From NCBI GenBank assembly GCA_037074705.1, contig CM073594.1, positions 74,138,509-74,202,508 on the forward strand: 64,000 nt of DNA, in the 5' to 3' direction. This DNA is from Zhengitettix transpicula. Lineage: Eukaryota; Arthropoda; Insecta; Orthoptera; Tetrigidae. Made by a program: the position numbers and the translations under genes. This document shows positions 12,278 through 23,893 of the stretch, in pieces (position 1 is the stretch's first letter; each line of letters starts with the position of its first letter). The notes beneath the pieces are model-generated. The model saw only the letters and a program-made list of their open reading frames with translations. It did not search any database and was not told the origin of the DNA.

Positions 12278-13049
12278 ATATATTTTATCTTGCATGTTTA
12301 CTTTTTATGGATTACCTCAAATGCGTATTTTAACGGCTGAGTCAATAACTTATTCTCTCATTTTTTATATCTCCGTTATTTTATCTATTCGCTATCGAGT
12401 TTCTTCAAAATTTATGCATTTACGTTCTTTCACCTACGTATTTCTCCTTTTCTGATAGCGTTATATATTTTGTTTATACACGGTTCTTTTTCTGACGAGT
12501 ATTGTCGTAGTTTCCTGTGTATTCTTCTTACATAGATGAATGACAGTTGCTCTTTTCGCTGTTAGCAGAGTGTCGTGGATGATGCGATTATCTCTCGCGC
12601 ACTTGTGTGTGTGTGTGTGTGTTGCAGCCAGAGTCGATTGCGCTATCTGCGGGACGACTGACGCAACTCGTGTCTGCGGTGTGCAGGGGTCGTTTACCTT
12701 TGTCTTCATCATATCGGATCCTAGTTTCCGCTGATCTCAACTCTTTCTTGCCTAATTGAATAAGGACAATAAAGAAATGATTAGATTTTAAAAGCGGAAA
12801 TAGAGGAAAAAGACGAATGATCTTCCGGGAGCCGTTAGTCTCACCGTCATTGCAACAAGTTAGAAACAGATAAGGGGCTGATTCGTCCCTGGTTGGAATG
12901 AGTCAAAGTCCAAACAAACATCCAGACACTAGAAAAGGGGCTTCTAGGAAAACTATGGAGAAAAAAAACCGTCGAACGTGACGACCAAAGTTTCCCCAAC
13001 TGACGTTTTTCCGGAGTTACCATTAAATTAAATTTAAATACCGTAGTTG
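12278..13049. other. Unassigned stretch with a short (TG)n
   Basis: Nothing recognised apart from a (TG)n run near 12606-12621. Confidence 0.4.
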
Positions 13050-13438
13050 AATAATTGACCTTATACAGACATTTTATTTGATTTAGAGTGTAACGTCGTT
13101 TCGATGCATGTTCGTATCTTCCTCAGGTTTTCTTCACAAAATTGTTAAATTTAGAAACTAATTATGTAAACCTCGTTGGTGTTAAGCGAATATGTACCTC
13201 GGATCGCTTATCTATTGTTTTTTAACTTGATAACATAATAATTGTTTTTTGATCTAGTTTGATATAATAATTTGGTAAGTTTTTTTTGTTTACTTTAATT
13301 TGTCTTTGTTTACTTTGCACAATTAGTTTCCAAATTTTTACCTTCTAATTAGGAAAAAAACCTGAAGAAGATACGAACATGTATCGAAACGTCGTTTCAC
13401 TCTAATTAAAATAAAGTGTCTGCATAAGGTCAATAATT
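13050..13438. mobile_element. RepF foldback element with hammerhead-like motifs in both arms
   Basis: Terminal inverted repeats of about 85 bp: the left starts AATAATTGACCTTATACAGAC and the right ends with its complement. The inner ends of both arms hold a CTGANGA-hairpin-GAAACG motif pointing away from the element centre. The right-arm motif is the best in the window (separate entry). The left-arm copy on the minus strand has CTGAGGA and GAAACGAC. The middle (about 13145-13355) has no coding capacity. Confidence 0.88.
13357..13398 (+). ncRNA. Minimalist hammerhead-like ribozyme motif
   Basis: CTGAAGA (13362-13368) fits the conserved CUGANGA box. GATAC (13370-13374) and GTATC (13381-13385) pair around the loop GAACAT as stem II. 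GAA at 13386-13388 plus ACGT (13389-13392) gives the GAAA box and a self-complementary two-base-pair helix III, followed by C at 13393 as the cleavage base of GUC. AAAC before the box pairs with GTTT after it (helix I). One extra A lies between the box and stem II, which is not canonical. Family knowledge: minimalist hammerheads of Penelope-like elements have almost no helix III and are thought to work as dimers. Cleavage here is inferred. Confidence 0.6.
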
Positions 13439-13479
13439 TATTTATTATTTAAATTCCATTTCTTCCAGTAGTCCTTTAA

Positions 13480-13985
13480 CAAGAAAATGGTACGTCTAAG
13501 ATAAGTGGTGTAAAATACAAAATGTATATGGAATGTGACGCATTATTAAGAATACACAGGAAACGGAAGAAGTATAAATGACAAAATACACGTATTATAC
13601 GATACAGAAAGGAAGGAAATAACGAGAAATGGGCGGAAAAAATGAATGAGAAAAATTGAACGATCAGAAAATGATCAGATGAAAAGAAAAGTGAAACAAT
13701 AAGGAAAGATGATAGTCGTAAAAAATAGAATATACATACACACGACGAAGAAATACATTGATGAGAAACTGTCACAGCGAAATTTTTTTCGGAAATTACT
13801 CAAATATGGAAAAATTCAATAATGTGTAAAAATGCGAAACCACAAATCAGAAAATTAATAAATCAAAATCAAATATAAATATTAATTACATGTATCAGAG
13901 AATTAATGTAATAAAATTGAGAAAAAAGAACATAATTGAGGAGTAGAAAAATTAGGGAAAAATTTACGTATTGAGAAAAAAAAAT
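13480..13985. repeat. A-rich degenerate array
   Basis: Purine-rich with recurring GAAAAATT, ACGAAGAAAT and GAGAAA segments, the complement of the T-rich arrays. Minus-strand open frames here are Phe/Ser/Ile-rich by-products. Confidence 0.5.
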
Positions 13986-13997
13986 GTTATCGTTGCC

Positions 13998-14345
13998 CCG
14001 GTTGTCATAAGAAAACTGAGCGACTTCCATAACGCCGGATTTGACTCCAATTTCTGTTGTTATTAAGTTATTTTTATACAACGCCTCTCCACCCCACTCC
14101 TACGCCTAAATGGGTTGAAATTATACACAAAAAATCTTCGGTAGAAACACTATAAATCTCATTGACCCCGAAAATTATTTATTTGACTCAAATATCGGCC
14201 GTTTAACGTGTTTGATAATTTCCACCACCGCTCCCAGGAACAAGGTGAATGTCATAATTAAACTCAGCTTCATTCATGACCCCGGATTCGAATCCAATCT
14301 CGGTTGTTTTCGCCTTCTTTTTTTTTTTAACGCCCCTTCACTCCC
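13998..14345 (-). mobile_element. RepH Helitron-like fragment
   Basis: Contains the family segments GAGCGACTTCCATAACGCCGG, CACTATAAATCTCATTGACCC, AATATCGGCCGTTTAACGTG and a second CCCCGGATTCGAATCCAATC block. Confidence 0.55.
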
Positions 14346-15750
14346 CTATCCGTAAAGATATTAAACGATATACATATACATATTAAAAGAAGGGCCGAAC
14401 AAAATTGGAAACATTTTGAGGTCCAAACGAAGATACAAAATTCGGAAAATACGGAATTGTGGAAAAAAGAACCTTGAACGATATGGAAAAATTGTATAAA
14501 GATGACAAAACGCATGATTTAGTAGTGGGAAAAAATACGTTTTGAAAAGAATTGTTATAAATGATGATTAATATCAATTAATGGAAAATTATGTTGTATA
14601 AACGAGAGAATGTTATTAATGAGGAAAATTTAGGATTTTTGGCACTCAAGCAATTGATATAATCAGTACATAAATGAGAAACAATTTTTTGAACGTTATT
14701 GAAGCTCACTTTAACTATATTAAAGCGGCCATGATATACATACAATACGTTTTAGATTTTGTCACTTACATTAATCTGGATTAAATATTTTCGGGGTTTT
14801 TAGTATGGCTTCCTTTGATGAAATGATTTCTTTGATGGTGGAAGTTTCTCCGAAGGCTTCATCTCTTTGCTTGTCGTAACCGGAACATTCTAATATGATT
14901 GTTAGGGTTCTGTTGCAGGTATGGCAAGTAGGCGGAGGGATCCTGCAAAAGTGAAAGCTATGGGTTAAATTGGTGTGAGAGTTTCTTAACACCACCTTTT
15001 GTCGACTAGAGAGGGTTCAGATGTTTTATGCTAGACACCATTTTGACGAATTAAAAATATTTGAGACGTGAATAAGAAAATTTAATACAGGAAAGGGAAC
15101 TACAGAAGGAAATTATCAAGTTGTGACGTGCCAAATATTATAAAACAAAGGTTCGGGATCAAAGATTTACTTGTGAAGATGTAGGCTGGTCTTACAAGTC
15201 ACGCAAACAGTAAATAATTCTATCCGTTGCCTGAGCTAACATTTCTAAAGCTGAACAAATCACTCGGTTACGTAGATAAATGACGAAGTAATTTAAACGG
15301 AAGTTGTACTGCGATAACGAAACGGAATTGTTATTTTTTCTCAGAAGCTTCAAATAGAACTTGAGAAAACACGGATTCACTGACGGAGATAAATATAGTA
15401 AACGCACAACACACGTTGACATACTACGGTTTAGATTTCTTGGTACCACGCTGAGGAAATAGGACAAGTCAATCCATTAAGATGAAGGAATGAGAGTATG
15501 GCCCATCTTCAGAGGCAATCTTCGATCCCTGACGTATCACTTCTCTGCAAAATATTACCGTTTTATAATATTCGTTTTGCTCAGGGCTCGATTTTTCTAA
15601 CAAAAATAAATAAAATACAATATGAGAATATCCTTCTGTAGTTGCCCGCTCTTTTATTAATATTTCTTATTCACGTGCCAAATATTATTAATCCATCATA
15701 ATGGTTTCTCAATTGTTTGTCTCAAATTTCCTCGTTAATTTTATAATAAA
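14346..15750. other. A-rich then unassigned stretch
   Basis: Up to about 14660 it resembles the A-rich arrays. Beyond that no domain, RNA gene or repeat family is recognised. Frames at 14771-14995 and 15192-15467 (minus) are unrecognised. Confidence 0.4.
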
Positions 15751-15751
15751 C

Positions 15752-16050
15752 AAAACAGTGTGGTTATATGTGTGTGTGTGTGTGTATATTCCCCATACAA
15801 ATCTTCAAACATGCTCAAACGGCCAATATTTGCGTCGGATACATATATTTTGTTGTCAAAGAGATTGATAGTATTTATTCTGATGTTGTTTGTATTTAAT
15901 TTAAATCCCTTTTCGGCATGGAAGGGGAGCGCGTTTAGGGGTGGGTGTGGAGGGGCGTTACATAAAAATAACGCAAAACAAAAGAGATTCGAGTCAAATC
16001 GGGGGTTATAGATATATGAAAACCCGGGAAACGCTGGCCACCAAACAATT
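15752..16050 (+). mobile_element. RepH Helitron-like fragment
   Basis: Starts in (TG)n near 15768, then ATATTCCCCATACAAATC, AAACGGCCAATATTTGCGTC, CCCTTTTCGGCATGGAAGGG, GGGGTTATAG, and ends near AACCCGGGAAACGCTGG. Confidence 0.6.
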
Positions 16051-16059
16051 ATAAATAAA

Positions 16060-16160
16060 CAACAGCCATTTGAACTATGAAAACAAATATTTATTGAGAA
16101 TTAGACTACGTACGTTTCGTCGGTAATTTGCGACCTCTTCACGTATAACGTTGATAATAT
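16060..16160 (-). repeat. Single RepF arm with degenerate hammerhead-like motif
   Basis: On the minus strand GTGAAGAGGTCGC, an AAAT loop, CCGAC and GAAACGTA follow one another. The C of the first box is missing and the opposite arm is not seen, so this is half of a foldback like the one at 26470. Confidence 0.55.
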
Positions 16161-17215
16161 TCTCTCGTTGAATCGTCACACATTTTCATTAATTTCCTTT
16201 ATTATAAATATTTTTAATAGGTATTTTCCCCCATTCTTTCACTGCTCAATTATTTATTTCCTCAATTTTAATAATTTTTTACATTTTTTACATAATGATT
16301 TTACAGAATGATTAAGTTTCTCGTAAATATAATTAATATTTGTATAAATTTTTGATTTATGTAGTTTCTCATTAGTATTTTTCTCATTTTTACACATCAT
16401 AGCATCTTATCATTTGTGTTTTTTTATCCTTAACTGAGTATTTTCCGAATGATTTTCACGGTGACATTTTCTCATCAACGTACTTCCTCGTCTGGACCCT
16501 AAAATTGTATCGAGTTTCCGTGGGTTTCTTTTATTTTTGCTCCATTTTTTCCACTACACAATTAAGTATCTCCTCAATTATTTACAATGTTTGATATCGA
16601 TTAATTTTCTCGTAAATGTATTTAATATATATATTTTTAAGATTTTGATATATGAATTTCCATATTTTTCCTTATTTGAGTATATTCGAAATATTTAACC
16701 CGCGACATTTTTCTCAACAAAGAAATTCCTCATCTGCAATAAATTGTAGTTTTACGCTGTTCACGTTATCTTATTGTTTCTTTTATTCTTTTCCATTCGT
16801 GTTTTTCCTTGATTTTTATGATCGTTCCACTTTTCTCATTCATGTTTTCCACCATTTATCGTAATTTCTTTAATTTCTGTGTTGTCTAGTACGTATATTT
16901 CCTCAACCTTTTTCTCTGTATTTTTTTTTCCATGGTGAAACTTTTTTATCCACGTATTTTCTCATCTGCGTTAAATTATTCTTTTTCGGCGTTCATGTTT
17001 CCTTATTGCTTCTTTTCTCTTTTCCACGAGTGTTTCTCCTTCATTTTACAGTATTTATACATTTTCTGTTCGTTCTATTTTTCTTATTTGTGTTTTCCAC
17101 CATTTCTCGTTATTTATTTCCTTTCTGTATTGTCTAATATGTATATTTTCTCTCACGGTGGCATTTTCTCATCACTGAATTTCCCTGTTTGTCCTCTTAA
17201 TTGTCGCACCTTATC
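16161..17215. repeat. T-rich degenerate short-period array
   Basis: About 1 kb of pyrimidine-rich plus strand with recurring TTTCTCAT, TTTCCTCA and CATTTTT segments every 25-40 bp, for example CGTGTTTTTCCTTGATTTTTA near 16798 and GAGTGTTTCTCCTTCATTTTA near 17028. Confidence 0.6.
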
Positions 17216-18120
17216 CGTCCCGGGGATAGAACAGGATGACATATATAAAGAACGTTGGGAGGTTCTCGTGACAGTCACGGTTTTATTAATATCCCTTTGA
17301 GTGACGATGGAACTGTGTACCGACCGCTCTCGTGATGATTGACTGCCTCTGTCGCCCTCGGGATTGCCTCCTTATCTCGCTTACAAGCGCTATCAAGGAC
17401 AGTCACAAGCACACACACAGAGAGAGGAATTATCAGCACAAATCAAACACAGACACGCGCGCGCTTGTGCGCTAGTGCTAAAATGGTCAGCCACGCAAAT
17501 TACGAGTCCGTGCTAAAAATAAAACCCCGCCGAGCTCAGATAAGAAAAACACAAAAGGCAGCAGTGGCGTGACGTCAGAGCTGGAGGACTTTGGGAAACC
17601 TCAAAGTGGTTCGGCTCCGCCACAACCACGACCACAACCGAAGATGATATCGGAGGATCAAACGCGAATTTCGTGCCTGAGAGCTCCATTGGATGATTCT
17701 CAGGAGAAAAACCGCACAAGATGGAGACACTACTCGATTTTATTATTACACTCGGCTCATTCACTCAGCTCCTGTAGCTATAGTGCAATAATGACAACAA
17801 ACGTGCAATCAGTTTGATTGCTATTCTTTCTTTCTTGAAAAAGACTCTTTCTTCCTCTTAGGAAAACAATACTCTTAAATATTTTAATATGGCAAACAAC
17901 TTGGATTGAAATTTCGTAAACACTACTGGTTACTCGATATTATTGTTTACAACACTGTCTTCAAACCCGTCTGGACTTGGGTATACAGTTGTGGGGTACA
18001 GCTGACAAAACCAACGGCGTCGTATTTTGAGCGCACGTGGCCTAAGCGGACAACTCACCCCCACCCTCCCCCCGCCACGCACCAAGGGCCCTTCATCAAT
18101 CGTGACCGCTGAGCGAACAG
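17216..18120. other. Unassigned, locally GC-richer stretch
   Basis: Contains ACACACAC and ACGCGCGCGC runs near 17410-17470 and several short open frames on both strands. This could be a promoter or non-coding exon region, but nothing specific supports that. Confidence 0.3.
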
Positions 18121-18411
18121 GTATACAGTTTCGGAAAGCAACTTTATTCCGTAAAGAATAAGTCTTAAGTGAATGTAATACAAGTTTAACGTATAACGTT
18201 TCGGAAACTTATCTGGATTTATAATTTCTATCTATCGTTTAATAAATATGATAGAAATGATCAATTAATATACAAATCTTTTAACAGTTATATTAATCTG
18301 ACGTCCTTAAATAAATGAAAACATCAACCTGTTTAGTTATAAATTTATTATTAATTTAAATGTTTAAACATTTTAAGAGAAAAAAACATTCTCAAAGTTT
18401 CAAGTTTTTAG

Positions 18412-18512
18412 TTCAAAAACGGAGAGGAAAAGGCATCCCCAAAGGTAGCCCCTTCGTGTCTCTCTTACAAGGTTCTACTTGCGAGAGAATAGCCCTCGCG
18501 GCCTCCTCGAAT
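18412..18512 (-). mobile_element. RepA 5' fragment
   Basis: On the plus strand it reads GTTCAAAAACGGAGAGGAAA, GGCATCCCCAAAGGTAGCCC, then GCGAGAGAATAGCCCTCGC, which is the RepA head with its palindromic 5' hairpin in minus orientation. The rest of the element is absent. Confidence 0.8.
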
Positions 18513-18594
18513 ATATTTTTCTCCTGAACGTGTACATATTGTGGCCATGAGTGAAAAACGAGATGACAAATTAGTTTACTGCCGACCATTTTGG

Positions 18595-18850
18595 AGATAT
18601 CAGCGCTAGAAATATGACAAACTACATTCTCTTCCAAAGTGTCATGTAATGTCGTAAATTTGACGAACGGTTTCTACCACTTTTTTTGACCAAATTTCGT
18701 AATCAGATAAACCATTCGATGCAGAAAAATTGTACGTAACTTACAAAGCATAGTTATGTCACGTAGTACAATTTCGATTAGCATTGTTTAAAACTTGCCG
18801 ATGAAGAATGACAACATTATTCCATATTGATGAACGAAATATTGCAATTT
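18595..18850. repeat. Segment shared with the foldback at 33355
   Basis: ATCAGCGCTAGAAATATGAC, AATGTCGTAAATTTGACG and CGATGCAGAAAAATTGTAC recur in near-identical order at 33618-33740. Confidence 0.65.
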
Positions 18851-19007
18851 CCTTCCAATGGTTCGGCCATTAACGTAAACAAATGATACTAATAATTTAA
18901 ATAGAATTTATTAATCCCTACTTTTTTTATCCATTTATTGTATTTAAAATAATCTTATTTCCTATATTTCTTTAAACTTAACAATACCCTCAACAGCTGT
19001 AAACATA

Positions 19008-19133
19008 GTCAACTGACAAGTGCAGTTGTGTCGCTCTAGGCTCTTCTTCGCAACTGACGAAAGGGACAAGGATCCCAGAAACGCTGTGTGGTATTTATAT
19101 TATCACTATTGGCTATCATTCTTATTCACTATT
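19008..19133 (+). mobile_element. RepM half copy
   Basis: Only the right arm is present: GTCAACTGACAAGTGCAGTTG, then CTGACGA, GGGACAAGGATCCCAGAAACG, GTGTGGTATTTATATTA, closely matching the right arm at 2198-2315. Confidence 0.85.
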
Positions 19134-19375
19134 TTCAATCAGACGTAAATTTATCATTATAACAGAATTTTTTTCCTGTAATGTGTGGGCAAATCGCATC
19201 TAAAAAGTTCATGTAATTAATTGCAAGTAATGTTCAAGAAATTTAAAATTAATTGTATTATAAATTATCGTGTTTGTAAAATCTTGCTTAGTTGGAATTT
19301 TTAGATTTTGAAATTAGATCATTTAATTGACTTTACAACACCTGAAGATGCCCTAATAAATTAGGAATGAAACTT

Positions 19376-19799
19376 TGAACTAAGGTATCCACAAGCCGAG
19401 GCACCTTGGCCTGTTCTGAGTGGTGCATGTTCCGGGGTCGCAGACCTTGGGCACACGGTAAGAGTTGTCCTTTATTCCCATTGGAACAGTCGGCCAGCTG
19501 CATCCTAAACAGGTCGAGGTATGGTGAAGGGAATGCTGCGTCCCCACAACAAACTCTTCTCCCGCTATCGGAAGGGCGTGGGACAAGAACCCAATGCAGG
19601 TTTTTCTAGGGTTTTCCCTGCATTTCTTTTAGGCAAATGCGGGGTAAGATCCTTAAACTATAGCTCGGGGGCCCTAATTAACCCTTGGCTATCTTCCTCT
19701 ACACTTCCGCATCCCCCCTTTCAGATCCCTTCCTATGCTATTAAAGGGGAGTTGCCACAATGTGGATTACCCTCATGTAGCCTGTTACCCTAAAAAAAA
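19376..19799 (+). mobile_element. RepA retroposon, 5'-truncated, with A tail
   Basis: Runs from AAGGTATCCACAAGCCGAGG through GGTCGCAGACCTTGGGC, ATTGGAACAGTCGGCCAGCTG, GGAAGGGCGTGGGACAAG, TTTTCTAGGGTTTTCCCTGC, CTATGCTATTAAAGGGGAG and CATGTAGCCTGTTACCC into eight A. No protein domain is recognised in any frame. Confidence 0.88.
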
Positions 19800-21160
19800 T
19801 ACTTCATTTTTGGACGCAGGACTAAGTGTGTAACGACTCTACCTGATCTACTTAAACTTGCTACAGCACTCATGGACGTTGGAAGTCAAACCGCTTTAAC
19901 ATCTGACAGTGACTGGACCAGTTTACAGGAGCTACTTTGTCTAACATTGTCCATCTGTACTGTTATTCTGGTGCGGCTGTTGGATCATTCTACTCTTTGG
20001 GTGTAGCTCAGTACACCACTGGATTCCTTCCACTGATCCAGGGAGGTGTGACGTGGGTTTGGCCTGACAGCGTGTGTACGTTGTTGTGAGTGACTGCCTC
20101 TGGACCCCGGGGAATTGCCCCGTCTTTATCAGAGCTCTCCCAGATTACCATCAGCAGATCCTCTCTGACTGACGTATCTCCTCCATAAGTCTGCATGATG
20201 CAAGCTCTCATATACAACTTATTATGCCCCAAATAGAGACAAATACGACCATTTTCGTTGGTAACCATGGTACTTTTACAATTCCACGGAGCAATGACCC
20301 CAGGCCATCTGAAACGGGATAAAATTGCAGCCTGGAAATAGGAAAACCAGGATAAGGCAGAGACTATAGAACATTTCAAAAGAAGATTATTCTTGTAATA
20401 ATAATATTCATATTAATGCATTAACTGAAGCGAAGCTGAAATTGAAATTGAAATAATATCTTACTAAGGGTTTTATTTTTGGAATTTAGTTTAATCTGAA
20501 AAAGATTCCAGAGAAGTCAATAACAGAGAAAACTCCAGGACGCCATTTAAAGACTTCATATTTATTTTCTGTTGATGGTAGTGTTATGTCACTAGATATA
20601 ATTAATATATTACCACCACTACGGGGGTTTCCCCCCAATTCAATTAAACAAGTCTGTCTACAAAGCAGACTATCCTTTTTATATCCAGAGTGTCTCACAA
20701 CGGCTGGTTGTCCCGCGGCGTCGTCTCGTCACAACAGCGTGATAAAACTACGTTTTCGTCTTCTTCGTCGGCGCCGTACAAGTTCCCGAACTACTAGTCC
20801 ACAAAAAATTATCCAGCTTGAGAGCGTGACTTGACGGGTTTTCGATATCAACGTTGTTTAAGTTTTGTTATCAGACTAGACTCAATTTTTATCTTTTAAA
20901 AATAAAAATTCTCTTCAAATTGTACGGAAGCGTCACATTTCTGGATCAGGGTTTGTGTGAACAGAAACGGCGCAGACGGACAGGGACATCTAAAGTAATA
21001 CTGGAAGGTATCTGACGTCACGACTTAATCACGACTGCCAACGTCAAAATGGCGCAGATTTCAAGGTGCGTTTCTATCTCGCGGTCGACTTAACCTAGAA
21101 TGCATTAATTATTTTCGGACCAACAATGTTTAAGCTGCCACTTGTAGAGTAAGAGATATA
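19800..21160. other. Unassigned stretch
   Basis: No domain or repeat family is recognised. A 123-residue minus frame (20008-20379) has no motif I know. Confidence 0.35.
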
Positions 21161-21565
21161 TTTTTTTAGTCACAGGCTACATGAGGGTTATACTCTTTGA
21201 TGGCTATACCCCTTTAATATCATAGGAAGGTATAGAAATGGGGGGAAGCGGAAGGTAGAGAAAGTTAACTAAGGGTTAACGGGCTATATTTTAAGGATCC
21301 TACCCGGCATTCACGTACAATAAAAAAATAAAAAATAAAATGCAGAGAAAACATTAGAGAAACCTGACTCTGGCATTTGGTTCTTGACCCACGCCCTTCC
21401 GATAACAAGAATTTGGTCTGCTGTGGGATCGCAGCGTACCAAACTCCATGCCTCGGAAGAATTTGAAAGGCAGCTGGCCGACTGGTCCAATAGGATCAGC
21501 GGACAACTCTTACGGTATACCCAACGTCTGTGACCCCGGAACATACACCTCTCAAAACCAGTCAA
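21161..21565 (-). mobile_element. RepA retroposon, diverged
   Basis: Starts with seven T on the plus strand followed by CACAGGCTACATGAGGG, then the family order in reverse, ending at CACCTCTCAAAACCAG. It is more diverged than most copies. Confidence 0.85.
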
Positions 21566-21659
21566 GGTTATTCTGAGATTCCTGCTCAAAAGCATGGAAT
21601 GAGGAAAATGTCGAACAGGAAGTTATTCCCCTGATATCCAATCCCCCTGGTCTCTCTGC

Positions 21660-22001
21660 TTACAAACTAAGGTTCCCACAAGACGAGTCACGTCGGATTC
21701 GTTTTGAGAGATAGAACAGAAGTCAGCTTCCCTTTCTAAACTGTCGAGACATGGAGAAGAAAATGATGCTTCCCAACAGTCTCCAGACAACACAGGCATA
21801 GGCTGGTTTCTCTAAGGTTTGTCCTCCATCACTTTTAGGCACGAATGCCGAGTGGTAGGACCCTAAAAACTACAGCCTGGTGGCCTCACCGTCTACGTTA
21901 CTATGCCTTCCGCATCACCACTTTCTAATCGTTTCGTATGCTGATTCAGAGAAGCTGGCACCACGTGGATGACCCTCATGTAACCTGGTACTCTAAAAAA
22001 A
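21660..22001 (+). mobile_element. RepA retroposon, strongly diverged
   Basis: ACTAAGGTTCCCACAAGACGAG at the start, GAATGCCGAGTGGTAGGACCC in the middle and GACCCTCATGTAACCTGGTA followed by an A run at the end. Together with the preceding copy it forms a tail-out inverted pair. Confidence 0.75.
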
Positions 22002-22809
22002 TGATTCATTACTTCATACTGGGTTAAATCGGCCTTTTAGAGACGAGTAAACCAGGATTTTCCATTGAACATCATTCTAGTTTCTTTCCAAAAAACGCCT
22101 TTAAAATATTCTTACGTTTCCCGGAAGCTCTTAATTGTATGTAGTATCCCTTGGCAGTGTTCTCCGGAATCGAGCCGTTTCGGTCCGATCGACAGATACG
22201 CTCCAGTGGTTCGCGGAAACCGTTCTAGAAAATAGCGCTCCTCTGGCGGCCGGCCTTCGGAAGCTCTGGGCATGCTTTAAACAGTCCGCGGGCGATGTTT
22301 ATCGTTTCCCCGAAACCACCAGAATAGAAGAAGTCGGGATCTGGAAGAGTCGGCCAGCTGCCACCAGTAACGAGGAAGGCCGTGGGGACAGGTTCATGTA
22401 CGACGGGATTGAGAACCTTCCTCCACAGACGAGTACGTGACCATCAATCTCATTCAGTTAATTCCGCTACTGACTTTGGCCAGTTCAACTACGTGACTGC
22501 GAACCGGAAACAACCGGATCTGAACTCACCACCCCCGCATAAAGAATGAGGAAATACAGTTAATTAGGTCGACGATGACTGATCGCCTTATTGTCGTCAA
22601 CATCTGGATCAATATCTGCGACACACCACTGATATGAGGGCGCTGTGTTCCCACAAAGCCATTTTTGAAGATTAACTTTTCATTGCGAGATATACGGAGC
22701 GTTTCTTGACGTCACAAACTGAGCATCAGTTACAAGGAGCTACGTCAAACAACGGGATAGATTACTCATTAACGTCTCTCGTAGACGAGTTGTAGCAAAG
22801 TACAGCCCT
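22002..22809. other. Locally GC-rich unassigned stretch with a 101-codon open frame
   Basis: A plus frame at 22135-22440 encodes a basic, Arg-rich 101-residue peptide with no recognised domain, signal peptide or splice context. It is listed only because it is the longest non-repeat frame of ordinary composition in this area. I would not call it a gene. Confidence 0.2.
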
Positions 22810-22882
22810 ACCTTGCGCTTCAAATCCCTTCCTATGTTACGTAAGAGGACTGCAACCTCAGATAACCTAGCAGTCTAAAAAA
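22810..22882 (+). mobile_element. RepA 3' fragment
   Basis: TTCAAATCCCTTCCTATGTTA and AACCTAGCAGTCTAAAAAA resemble the last 75 bases of RepA with its tail. Confidence 0.55.
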
Positions 22883-22899
22883 TTGGCCTGTAAATACTT

Positions 22900-23890
22900 C
22901 ATACCAACGTTGTCCACCTCCACGAAGAGAAACATAAAATTTCATCCACCACCATGATTAATGCGAGATTTAAACTTTATAACCCCAGAATCGGCATCAA
23001 TATCGGTCTTTTTTGGATTGCTTTTTATGTAAACCCTTCCACCAACACCCGTACGGTAAGGACGCTTTCCTTCCTTGCCTTTGGAGTTGAATTTAGACAA
23101 TTAAAAGTTCTATAATGACACTATAAAATTAAGCGACATTCGACGCTAATAATGGCCTTTTATGGATGTTTTTAAATTCCACCCGCCCCCCCTCCAGAGG
23201 TGGCAGGTGAGCTTTAACTCCTCAGTGTTTGTTACTGGATCGTAAGTAGCAAGTGTATAAAGTTTGGTAGAAAATGGTCTTCGCATTTAAGTTTGTAAAC
23301 GGAAATTTGTTTCACTTCCTCCACCCTCTCCTAGGGTCTGAAATACATCTTCACCAATATGGTAAATGTCAGAATTAAACTCAGTGAGCTCCGTAACCCT
23401 AGTCTCTGTTGTTTATTCATTACTTTATGTAACGGCGTTTCACCCACATCCTCCCTACCCCCACACCTGGGCGTTGAACTACAATTTAACTGACATAGTG
23501 ACGTTCAGAATTAAACTCATTGACCTCTATAACCCTGGATTTGACATCAATCTCGGTTGTTTCGCGTTAGCTTTATGTAACTTCCCTCCACCACCTCCCT
23601 AATTGGTGCTTTAATGGGTTGAAATTCTACACTAAAAACATCTGGATAGAAACAATTAATCACATAAACACCGAAAAGTAATTAATCGACGCTAATATCG
23701 GCTGATTTAGCATGTTTTTAAATTTCACCCTTGTTCACACCTTGGTAGCTGCCTAACGCTTCGAAAGGCCGAGAGACCCCTTTGCGGGGATGCGCCAAAC
23801 AACTCACCAAAGTTTCATCGCAAGCGGATGAATGGCTTAGCAGTGCATAGGGGAAACACAGACATTCATTTATATTTATATATATATATA
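22900..23890 (-). mobile_element. RepH Helitron-like element ending in a TA tract
   Basis: Family segments in order: ATAACCCCAGAATCGGCATC, AAATTAAGCGACATTCGACG, AGTGTTTGTTACTGGATCGT, several ATAACCCTGGATTTGACATC-type blocks, CAACTCACCAAAGTTTCATCG and GATGAATGGCTTAG, then (TA)n at 23876-23893. Internally it consists of two or three repeats of one roughly 300-bp motif set. Confidence 0.6.
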
Positions 23891-23893
23891 TAT

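Larger units (their letters stand above)
18121..19375. mobile_element. RepF foldback related to 57930-58986, rearranged
   Basis: The left part (AAGTGAATGTAATACAAG, CGTTTCGGAAACTTATCTGG, TTCTATCTATCG) and the right part (AAATCTTGCTTAGTTGGAAT, ACACCTGAAGATGCCCTAAT, GGAATGAAACTTTG) match the intact relative near 57.9-58.7 kb. The middle was replaced by a RepA 5' fragment and unrelated DNA, a RepM half sits at 19008-19133, and the right terminus is cut off by the RepA copy at 19376. CTGAAGA at 19342 followed by GAAAC at 19368 is the motif pair. Confidence 0.7.

Noticed and set aside
20008..20379. 123-codon minus frame
   Set aside because: No domain, no conserved motif and no splice context; could be chance.
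22135..22440. 101-codon plus frame in a GC-rich patch
   Set aside because: Ordinary composition but nothing recognisable; kept only as a note in the feature list.
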